Source of the DNA: Burkholderiales bacterium
GTDB lineage: Bacteria > Pseudomonadota > Gammaproteobacteria > Burkholderiales > SG8-39
Direction: 5' to 3'
NCBI GenBank assembly: GCA_027493935.1
Contig: JAOSJV010000001.1
Coordinates: 1,798,001-1,862,000, forward strand
Length of the DNA: 64,000 nt
Numbering within the stretch: the first letter of the stretch is position 1; each line of letters starts with the position of its first letter. Shown here in pieces: positions 7,769 to 14,595 of this stretch. The position numbers and the translations under genes are program-made. The notes under the pieces are model-generated. The model was not told where the DNA came from. It made no database searches and saw nothing but the letters and a program-made list of their open reading frames with translations.

Positions 7769-9461
7769 ATGGGTCGACCCGAGAAGATCCGTCTGGGCGA
7801 TGTGCTCGTCCAGCAGAAGTTGATCTCGCAGGAGCAGCTCAAGCTCGCCCTCGAGCAGCAGCGGCGGAACGGCCGCAGGCTCGGCCGGCTGATGGTCGAG
7901 AACGGCTTCGTCACCGAGGAGCAGATCTGCGAGGGGCTCGCGCGCCAGTTCGGCATCCCCTACATCAACCTCAAGTTCTACAACCTCCGCCCCGACGTCG
8001 CACACAAGCTGCCCGAGACCTACGCCCGACGTCACCGCGCGCTCGTGCTCGAGGAGCGCCGCGAGGGCTACCTCGTCGGCGTCGCCGACCCGAGTGATCT
8101 TTTCGCCTACGACGAGCTCGTGCGCGTGCTCAAGAGCGACATCCAGCTCGCCGTCGTCAGCGAGGCGGTGATCGTCCCGACCATCGACCGCATCTACCGC
8201 CGCACCGAGGAAATCAGCGGCCTCGCGCGCGAGCTCGAGCAGGATCTCGGCGACAGCTACGTCGACTTCGGCGCGCTCGGCGCGACGGCGAGCGTTGAGG
8301 ACGCGCCGGTGGTGCGCCTGCTGCAGACGATGTTCGAGGACGCGACCCAGGTGAAGGCCTCGGACATCCACATCGAGCCGCGGGAAGGGCGCGTGCAGAT
8401 CCGGTTCCGGATCGACGGCATGCTGATCCCGCTGACCGAGGCCGACCGTCGCATCGGCCCCGCGCTGGTGCAGCGGCTGAAGCTCATGGCGGGGCTCGAT
8501 ATCTCCGAGAAGCGGCTGCCGCAGGACGGTCGCTTCAACGTCCTTGTCCGCGACCAGCCGGTCGACATCCGGATCTCGTCGATGCCGGTGCAGCATGGGG
8601 AGTCGGTGGTGATGCGCCTGTTGAACCAGGCGCACGGCATGATGCGGCTCGACCACCTCGGGCTGCCCACCCCCGATGCTCGACAAGATGCGCGAGCTCG
8701 CGCGCCGCTCGAGCGGTATGATCCTGGTGACCGGGCCGACCGGCAGTGGCAAGACAACGACGCTCTACGCCGCGCTCGCCGAGATCAACGGCGCCGAGAA
8801 GAAGATCATCACCGTCGAGGACCCGATCGAGTACCGACTGCCGGGCATCAACCAGGTCCAGGTCAACGAGAAGATCGATCTCACCTTCTCGCGGGTGCTG
8901 CGCTCGGCGTTGCGGCACGACCCCGACGTGATCCTGGTCGGCGAGATCCGCGACGAGGAGACCGCGCAGATCGCGCTGCGCGCGGCGCTCACTGGTCACC
9001 TAGTCTTCTCGACGCTGCACACGCGCGACGCGGCGAGCACGCCGATGCGCCTGCTCGACATGGGCGCACCGGCCTACATGGTCGCGACGTCGGTGCACGC
9101 GGTGCTCGCGCAGCGACTGGTGCGCACGATCTGCGAGAGCTGCGCTCGGGCCTGCAGCCCGACGGCGCAGGAGCTGACTTGGCTCGGGCCGGACGCCGGC
9201 GCGACGACCTACCAGGAAGGTGCCGGATGCTCGCACTGCAATGGCTCCGGCTACTCCGGGCGCACGGGCGTATACGAACTGCTCGAGCTCACGCGCGACC
9301 TGGCCGATGCGGTGGTACAGGCGGATCCCGGCGAGTTCCTGCGGCGTGCGCATGCGCGGCTCGCGGGACGCACGCTTAGGGACCATGCCGTGTCGCTTGC
9401 CCGCGGCGGTCGTACGACGGTTCGCGAGGCGATGCGTGTCGTGAGCCAGGTGGAGGACTAG
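7769..9461 (+). CDS. mshE: MSHA biogenesis ATPase MshE (GspE/PilB family), frameshifted
   Basis: This is the extension ATPase of the MSHA pilus, about 563 residues once one frameshift is removed. Two tandem MshEN motifs lie at the N terminus, RLGDVLVQQ at residue 8 and RLGRLMVEN at residue 37, each ending in LxxQ. This arrangement binds cyclic di-GMP in MshE of Vibrio. The Walker A motif GPTGSGKT is near residue 321, and the zinc-site cysteines are in CESC and CSHC. The reading frame breaks in a five-C run at 8670-8674; with four Cs the protein reads LPTPMLDKM without interruption, so an inserted C is the likely cause. It precedes mshG in the same direction. Confidence 0.92.
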
Positions 9462-9556
9462 ACTGTTGAAACCGGTTGCGTCGCTGTTCCCGGATCGCAC
9501 AAGCGCGCGCGGGATACGCAAGGCGGCATTGCCGCCGCGCGTCGTGGAGAACTGAC

Positions 9557-10795
9557 TTGCCGGTCTTCTCCTACAAGGGCCGCAACGCGCGCGGCGAGCT
9601 GGTGCAGGGGACGCTCGAGGCGGGCGACAGTGGCGCGATCGCCGACCAGCTGTTCAACACCGGCATCACGCCGGTCGAGATCAAGTCCGGGGCCGCGGCG
9701 GTGGCGGCCGGTCGGGGCATCGCTGCCGCGATCGCCGCGCGCTTCGCCGAGAAAATCACGCTCACCGACCTGATGCTCTTCTGCCGGCAAATGTACACGC
9801 TGATTCGGTCCGGCGTGCCGATGCTGCGCGCGCTCGGCGGGCTGCGCGAGTCGGCGACCAATCCTGCGCTCGGCCGCGTGATCCACGATCTGCAGATAAA
9901 CCTGGACGCCGGGCGCGAGCTTTCCGCCGGGATGCGCCGACACACGGCGGTGTTCTCGCCGTTCGTGGTGAACATGGTGCGCGTGGGCGAGATGACCGGG
10001 CGTCTGGAAGAGATCTTCCTGCGGCTCGCCGAGCACCTGGAGTTCGAGAATGAGATGCGCGGTCGAATCAAGACGGCGCTGCGCTACCCGCTGCTGGTGG
10101 TGGGCGTCATGGCGGCCGCGCTCGCGATCGTCAACGTGTTCGTAATTCCGGCCTTCGCCCAGATCTATGACGGCTTCGGAGCGAAGCTGCCGCTGCTCAC
10201 GCGCGTGCTAATCGGCTTCTCGGAGTTCACGGTCCAGTACGGGTGGCTGATCGTCGCCGCGGCGATCGCGGGATGGATGGCGTTCCGAACCTGGATCCGC
10301 GCGCCGGCCGGACGCTACCGATGGGACCGCTTCAAGCTGCGCATCCCGATTGCCGGAAAGATCGTCCTAAAGGCGACCCTCGCGCGCTTCGCCCGCAGCT
10401 TCGCGCTGACGCTGAAGAGCGGGGTGCCGCTGGTGCAGAGCCTGACGGTGGTGGCCGCGGTGGTGGAGAACGACTTCGTCGGCCAGCGCATCGAGCAGAT
10501 GCGCGACGGCGTCGAACGTGGCGAGAGCATCGCCCGCACCGCGGCGACCGCGGGGGTGTTCACGCCGGTCGTCCTGCAGATGGTCGCGGTCGGTGACGAG
10601 ACCGGGCAGCTCGACGAGATGCTGGCCGAGGTCGCGCAGATGTACGAGCGCGACGTCGAGTACGACTTGAAGAATCTCTCGACGCAGATCGAGCCGATCC
10701 TGATCATTGCGCTTGCCGCGCTGGTGCTGATCCTCGCGCTCGGCGTGCTGATGCCGATCTGGGGCCTCGGCAAGGCCGCGCTCGGCGCGAAGTAG
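9557..10795 (+). CDS. mshG: MSHA biogenesis inner-membrane platform protein MshG (GspF/PilC family)
   Basis: The 412-residue protein has the two repeated GspF/PilC domains, at about residues 72-195 and 275-397, each with a conserved LRSGVP- or LKSGVPL-like segment followed by hydrophobic helices. It forms the inner-membrane platform that links the ATPase to pilin assembly. The TTG at 9557 is chosen because the protein then begins with the usual family start PVFSYKG and has GGAG about 8 bases upstream. An in-frame start further upstream would add a leader unlike the family. It lies about 95 bases after mshE and ends immediately before the next prepilin gene. It is intact. Confidence 0.93.
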   Translation: MPVFSYKGRNARGELVQGTLEAGDSGAIADQLFNTGITPVEIKSGAAAVAAGRGIAAAIAARFAEKITLTDLMLFCRQMYTLIRSGVPMLRALGGLRESATNPALGRVIHDLQINLDAGRELSAGMRRHTAVFSPFVVNMVRVGEMTGRLEEIFLRLAEHLEFENEMRGRIKTALRYPLLVVGVMAAALAIVNVFVIPAFAQIYDGFGAKLPLLTRVLIGFSEFTVQYGWLIVAAAIAGWMAFRTWIRAPAGRYRWDRFKLRIPIAGKIVLKATLARFARSFALTLKSGVPLVQSLTVVAAVVENDFVGQRIEQMRDGVERGESIARTAATAGVFTPVVLQMVAVGDETGQLDEMLAEVAQMYERDVEYDLKNLSTQIEPILIIALAALVLILALGVLMPIWGLGKAALGAK

Positions 10796-11341
10796 GTGGG
10801 CGCGCGAGTGGCCCGACGCCGCACGGCAGCCGACGGGTTCAGCCTCATCGAGCTGCTCGCGGTGCTGGTCGTGATTGCCGTGCTCGCGGTCGTCCTGCTG
10901 CGACAGGCGGTCTGGTATCAGGAGCGCGCAGAACGCGCGGCGATGGAGTCCACCATCGCCGTGCTGCGCAGTGCGCTGCAGATGCAGGTCGCGGGAAGGA
11001 TCGCCGCCGGGCGCGATGCCCAGCTTTCCGCACTCGCGACCGAGAACCCGATGAACTGGCTCGCGCGGAAGCCGAAGAGCTACGCCGGAGCGTACGAACC
11101 CGCGGGTGCGCCGCACGTCCCCGCAGGCCGTTGGTATTTCGACGTCGCCGACCGCCAGCTCGTCTACCGGCCGCGGCACCGGCGATACCTGACGGCGTCC
11201 GATCGCGGCGAGATGACCGAGCTGCGGTTCCGGACGGTGCTCGACGTCGGCCCGGGGCGCGGTCACGGCGGCGTCGACGGCGTCGGCGAAATGGATATCC
11301 GCGTCGTGCGCGCCTATTCCTGGGCCGAAGACGCCGACTGA
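10796..11341 (+). CDS. MshF-like minor prepilin
   Basis: This 181-residue protein carries a canonical prepilin peptidase site: a short positive leader, then G/FSLIELLAV with glutamate at position 5 of the mature protein, followed by a hydrophobic helix. The remainder has an ENPMNWL segment and a tyrosine/glycine-rich middle that resemble MshF, which sits between mshG and the pilin genes in Vibrio-type loci. The GTG start directly follows the TAG of mshG with no gap, so translation is probably coupled. It is likely a minor pilin or assembly factor. MshB is an alternative name by position, so no symbol is given. Confidence 0.8.
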   Translation: MGARVARRRTAADGFSLIELLAVLVVIAVLAVVLLRQAVWYQERAERAAMESTIAVLRSALQMQVAGRIAAGRDAQLSALATENPMNWLARKPKSYAGAYEPAGAPHVPAGRWYFDVADRQLVYRPRHRRYLTASDRGEMTELRFRTVLDVGPGRGHGGVDGVGEMDIRVVRAYSWAEDAD

Positions 11342-11347
11342 TCCTGT

Positions 11348-11363
11348 TGGCGCGTTGGTTGCA
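11348..11363 (+). promoter_or_regulatory. putative sigma-54 (RpoN) promoter for the major pilin
   Basis: TGGCGCG, four bases, then TTGCA matches the sigma-54 consensus TGGCACG-N4-TTGCW with one mismatch. The invariant GG (11349-11350) and GC (11361-11362) have the required spacing. It starts 7 bases after the minor-pilin stop and would give a transcript starting near 11374, with a leader of about 175 bases before the pilin gene. The leader is visibly richer in A+T than its surroundings. Confidence 0.55.
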
Positions 11364-11549
11364 CTTACGATTCCGGGCGAGTCGTTGCACCCCCGGCGGT
11401 CGGCGCGGCAAGTGCGAGGAAAATTCACGGTTGCGGACCAAGAACCCTCGAAATGTGAAAGAATTACCGCCGCTTCTGAAAGTCGAATCTATAGAATCGC
11501 TAGCGCAATCCCGGAGCGGATGGAGCAAGGGAACAACAAGGAGCTAGAC

Positions 11550-11918
11550 ATGCAGAAGCAGGGTGGTTTCACGCTCATCGAACTGGTCGCCGTGCTGGTG
11601 ATTCTCGCGATCCTGGCAGTCGTGGCGGTGCCGCAGTTCGTCGATCTGCGGAGCGACGCACAGCAGGCCGCCACCGACGGCGTAGCCGGTGCGTTGTCGT
11701 CTGGCGCGACGCTGAACTACGCGGTGCGCAGCGTGAACGCGGGTTCGGGAGTCGCGGTCACGAATTGCACGAACATCGCCAGCACGCTCACGGGCGGCGC
11801 CATGCCGACCGGGTACACCATCACGGCGGGGGCGGTCACGGCCGGGAACACGGCGAACTGCACTCTGAACGGCCCGGGCGGCAAGACTGCGACCTTCACC
11901 GCGATCGGCATCAACTGA
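11550..11918 (+). CDS. mshA: major MSHA-type pilin MshA
   Basis: The protein has 122 residues. It starts with a very short leader, MQKQGG, cut before FTLIELVAVLVIL, which is a textbook type IV prepilin start with glutamate at mature position 5. Two cysteines (in TNCTN and ANCTL) can form the C-terminal disulfide loop. The ATG at 11550 has a strong ribosome site, AAGGAG, 7 bases upstream. It lies in the usual place between mshEGF and mshCD. Its own upstream leader and a candidate sigma-54 promoter suggest separate, stronger transcription than for the assembly genes. It is short for a major pilin but complete. Confidence 0.88.
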   Translation: MQKQGGFTLIELVAVLVILAILAVVAVPQFVDLRSDAQQAATDGVAGALSSGATLNYAVRSVNAGSGVAVTNCTNIASTLTGGAMPTGYTITAGAVTAGNTANCTLNGPGGKTATFTAIGIN

Positions 11919-11964
11919 TGCCGCGACGACCTCCTTCGAAGCGCAGGAGGGCGGCCGCGAGGAA

Positions 11965-12492
11965 GTGACGACGGTGCGCTCTGCGCGGGCAGGCGACGAA
12001 CTGCGAAAGGGAACGGCGCGCCGGGCGCGTTCCCTTTCGCGCTTCGGCGCCGCCGCGCCGCGCCGTGCGTCGCGCGGTTTCACGCTCGCCGAACTCGTCG
12101 CCGGCATCCTGATCGCCGCGATCCTCGCAGCCGGCGCGAGCGCGCTGTTCAGCCGCCTGACCTTCGAGACCGCCGGGTTCGCCGACCAGCTGCGCTCGAC
12201 GGTCGCATACGCGCAGAAGGTCGCAATCGCGCAGCGGCGCACGGTATTCGTGGTGACGACGGCGGGTTCCGCCGCGGCGTGCTACGACGCCGGCTGCGCG
12301 ACGCCGATCGCCTCGCCAACGGGATCGGCCCTGGTCCTGACGGCGCCGAGCGGCGTCACGGTCTCGCCCGCGACCAGCTTCAGCTTCAACGGCCTCGGCC
12401 AGCCGAGTTTCGGTGCAGCGCTGACGCTGAGCGTCACCGGCGACGGCGCGCGCAGCTTCACCGTGGAGCCCGACACTGGCTATGTCCGCTAG
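11965..12492 (+). CDS. mshC: MshC-like minor prepilin
   Basis: This prepilin-like protein is about 175 residues long. The cleavage site is SRG/FTLAELVAGILIAAIL, with glutamate at mature position 5. A pair of cysteines (CYDAGC) and a beta-rich, GspH-like tail follow, as in MshC. The leader before the cleavage site is unusually long, about 38 residues, because the only in-frame starts are GTG at 11965 and 11974. A 13-bp perfect inverted repeat lies within that leader region. This could mean the true start or the upstream sequence is mis-read, or that the hairpin is used as an mRNA end. The assignment to mshC rests on order and the N-terminal motif. Confidence 0.75.
   Translation: MTTVRSARAGDELRKGTARRARSLSRFGAAAPRRASRGFTLAELVAGILIAAILAAGASALFSRLTFETAGFADQLRSTVAYAQKVAIAQRRTVFVVTTAGSAAACYDAGCATPIASPTGSALVLTAPSGVTVSPATSFSFNGLGQPSFGAALTLSVTGDGARSFTVEPDTGYVR
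12003..12040 (+). terminator. 13-bp perfect hairpin between mshA and the mshC core
   Basis: GCGAAAGGGAACG and its exact complement CGTTCCCTTTCGC flank a 12-base GC-rich loop, 85 bases after the mshA stop. No T tract follows. It is a good candidate for a partial terminator or a 3' stabiliser of the abundant pilin mRNA, although it lies inside the deduced mshC leader. Confidence 0.5.
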
Positions 12493-12741
12493 GGATCGCC
12501 TGGTCAGGTCATCACCGCGGAAGGGGATCCGCGATGTCGCCGATTGCGCTCAAGCTGGATCCCCTTGCGAGTCCGTGTGAAAACTCGCCGAACGGCAGGC
12601 GAACCGTCCTCCCCGCGAAAGCCGATGGGGTCCAGTAGGTCGTTGAGGTGGCACGGAGCCGCATACCCGGCTGCCGCGCCCCAACTACCCCGTTCGGGGC
12701 CGGGTTGCGCCCGCGCGACGATCGGGTGTCCAAACGGCCTG
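12493..12741 (+). other. structured non-coding interval between mshC and mshD
   Basis: No convincing gene is seen in these 249 bases. The interval contains several nested complementary segments. AAGGGGATCC (12521-12530) pairs perfectly with GGATCCCCTT (12557-12566). TCGCC (12585-12589) pairs with GGCGA (12598-12602), and CCCC (12611-12614) with GGGG (12627-12630) around a GCGAAAGCC-containing loop. A final CCCCGTTCGGGG lies near 12690. This looks like an RNA element rather than random spacer, but it matches no riboswitch that can be confirmed by eye. Confidence 0.45.
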
Positions 12742-13218
12742 TTGCGCCGGAATGACGGGGTTCGTCAGCGGTTCCGTTGTCGCCGCGACCGCGGTTTCAC
12801 TCTGCCGGAGCTTCTGCTGCTGATCGTCGTGCTGGCGGTCGGACTCGCTGGCGTCGCGACCGGGCTGCAGCAGGCGGTACGCGGCAGCGGCGACCCACTT
12901 GTCCAGAAACAGGCACTGGCGATTGCCGAGGCACTGATGGAGGAGATCCTGCTGCAGCCGTTCACCCCGGTCGCCGGCGGCACCTCGCGTGCGGACTTCA
13001 ACGACGTCTCCGACTACGACGGCTACAGCTCGGCAGGCGTCACCACGATCGACGGCGCGCCGGTGGCCGGTCTGGCAGGATACAGCGTGAGCGTCGCCGT
13101 CGCGAACGCCGCGCTCGGGCCAGTGACCGCGGTCGACTCGAAGCGTATCAGCGTGACGGTCACCGGCCCCGGGGTGAGCTATACGCTCGACGGCTACAAG
13201 CTCAACTACGGTCCATGA
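12742..13218 (+). CDS. mshD: MshD-like minor prepilin
   Basis: This prepilin-like protein is about 158 residues long, with the cleavage site DRG/FTLPELLLLIVVLAVGLAG and glutamate at mature position 5. The following segment ALAIAEALMEEILLQPF is typical of MshD proteins. The start is uncertain: TTG at 12742 gives a leader of about 16 residues, a normal length, and the codons further upstream fall in the structured interval. The stop overlaps the ATG of the next gene (ATGA), so translation of the two is coupled. Likely a minor pilin priming or capping the MSHA fibre. Confidence 0.78.
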   Translation: MRRNDGVRQRFRCRRDRGFTLPELLLLIVVLAVGLAGVATGLQQAVRGSGDPLVQKQALAIAEALMEEILLQPFTPVAGGTSRADFNDVSDYDGYSSAGVTTIDGAPVAGLAGYSVSVAVANAALGPVTAVDSKRISVTVTGPGVSYTLDGYKLNYGP

Positions 13219-14189
13219 CGACGGGTTCTCTCGCAATGGAGCAGGCGGTTCGCGCCCGACGCGCCGGTGCGGCGGCGGTCGGGCCGGCGCGACCCGGGGG
13301 GGTCACGCTCGTCGAGCTGGTGGTGGTCATGACGATCCTCGGTGTGCTCGCGATCGCCGCGTCGATCGCGGTGAAGCCGCTGCTCGATTCGTACTCGTTG
13401 AGCGTCCGCCGCGCGGAGCTCACCGACGTGGCGGATGGCGCGCTCCGGCGCATGGCGCGCGACGCGCGGCTTGCCTTGCCGAACAGCCTGCGCATCGCAT
13501 CGAGCGGCACCGACACGTACCTCGAGCTGCTGCTGACCAAGACGGGCGGGCGCTATCGCGCGCAGACCGACGCGTCTGCGGCCGGCGACGTCCTGCGCTT
13601 CGACACCCCCGACGGTCAATTCGACACGCTGGGATCCGTCTCCTTCACCGGTCAGGCGATCGCCGCGGGCGACGTCGTGGTCGTGTACAACCTGAACGCC
13701 GGCGCCGCGCTGCAGGAGAGCAACGCGTATACGCGCAACGCGGCGGGGTGCGGCGCGGCGAACTCGCCCATCTGCAACTCGCAGCCGATCGCGAGCGAGG
13801 GCGCCGGTGCGCTCGCGAACGAGCGACGCATCACGCTCACCGCCTCGCGGCAGTTTCCGGTTGCCTCGCCGGGCAACCGCTTCCACGTCGTGTCCGGGCC
13901 CGTCACCTTCGCGTGCCGGCCGGGGCCGGTGAACGCTGCGGGCGACGCGACCGGCACGCTAGTACGCCATTCGGGTTACCCGATCGCGCTCGTGCAACCG
14001 ACCGCCTTCGGCGCCGGTACCTCGGCGGTGCTCGCGGGCTACGTCGAGCAGTGCGAGATCGCCTACGACGCGGCACCGGCGAACCCCGCGTTCGCCCGCA
14101 ACGGCATCGTCGCGCTGCGCATCAAGCTCACGCGTGGCGGCGACAGCGTGACGCTCTACCATGAGACCCACGTTGACAACCTTCCGTGA
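13215..14189 (+). CDS. mshO: MshO-like minor prepilin
   Basis: This 324-residue protein begins with an approximately 30-residue leader, then a prepilin site GG/VTLVELVVVMTILGVLAIAA with glutamate at mature position 5. A large extracytoplasmic domain contains several cysteines, including CGAANSPIC. Length and order fit MshO. The ATG at 13215 overlaps the mshD stop by 4 bases. Its 3' end overlaps the start of mshP by 29 bases, which is unusual but common in this compact operon. Confidence 0.82.
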   Translation: MTTGSLAMEQAVRARRAGAAAVGPARPGGVTLVELVVVMTILGVLAIAASIAVKPLLDSYSLSVRRAELTDVADGALRRMARDARLALPNSLRIASSGTDTYLELLLTKTGGRYRAQTDASAAGDVLRFDTPDGQFDTLGSVSFTGQAIAAGDVVVVYNLNAGAALQESNAYTRNAAGCGAANSPICNSQPIASEGAGALANERRITLTASRQFPVASPGNRFHVVSGPVTFACRPGPVNAAGDATGTLVRHSGYPIALVQPTAFGAGTSAVLAGYVEQCEIAYDAAPANPAFARNGIVALRIKLTRGGDSVTLYHETHVDNLP

Positions 14190-14595
14190 GCGCGGCTTCG
14201 CGGCGATCGCCGGGATCTTCATTTTGGTGGTGCTGGCGCTGCTCGGCGCGTACCTCGTGAGCATCTTCGCGGGGCAGAGCCGCACGCTCGCCTTCGACGC
14301 GCTCGGCGCGAAGGCGCTGCAGTCCGCGCGCGCCGGCCTCGAGCTCGGCATGTACGAGGCGATCCGCAATTCGAGCTGTCCGGCCTCGACCACGCTCGCG
14401 CTCGGCGGCATGCTTGACGGGTTTTCGGTGCGGGTACAGTGCCAGTCGAGCACGCACGTCGAGGTGGCGCCGCCGGCGATCGTCGTCTACCAGCTCACCG
14501 CCACCGCGTGCAATCGCGGCGCGTGCCCGGACACGGCTGACGCAACCTACGTCGAGCGCGAGTTGCGCGCCACCGTCGGAGCGCCGCCACCTTGA
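14161..14595 (+). CDS. mshP: MSHA biogenesis protein MshP
   Basis: A 144-residue protein with a short leader (RERGF) and one N-terminal hydrophobic helix, AAIAGIFILVVLALLGAY. It lacks the glutamate at position 5 seen in true pilins, as is usual for MshP and related PilX-like proteins. Three cysteines occur in the C-terminal domain (SSCPAS, ACNRGAC). It overlaps the 3' end of mshO and its own stop overlaps the start of mshQ (14592). It is probably a membrane-anchored minor component that partners MshQ at the pilus tip, by analogy with PilX/PilY pairs. Confidence 0.8.
   Translation: MRPTLTTFRERGFAAIAGIFILVVLALLGAYLVSIFAGQSRTLAFDALGAKALQSARAGLELGMYEAIRNSSCPASTTLALGGMLDGFSVRVQCQSSTHVEVAPPAIVVYQLTATACNRGACPDTADATYVERELRATVGAPPP

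Noticed and set aside
8660-8690. Programmed frameshifting in mshE or other genes
   Set aside because: The sites lack slippery heptamers with downstream structures, and the same kind of break appears in dozens of unrelated genes. Sequencing error is simpler.
12590-12660. Possible cyclic-di-GMP (GEMM) riboswitch
   Set aside because: The GCGAAAGCC segment resembles the core, but the GNRA-capped first stem and tetraloop receptor are not in the right order. Reported only as an unknown structured region.
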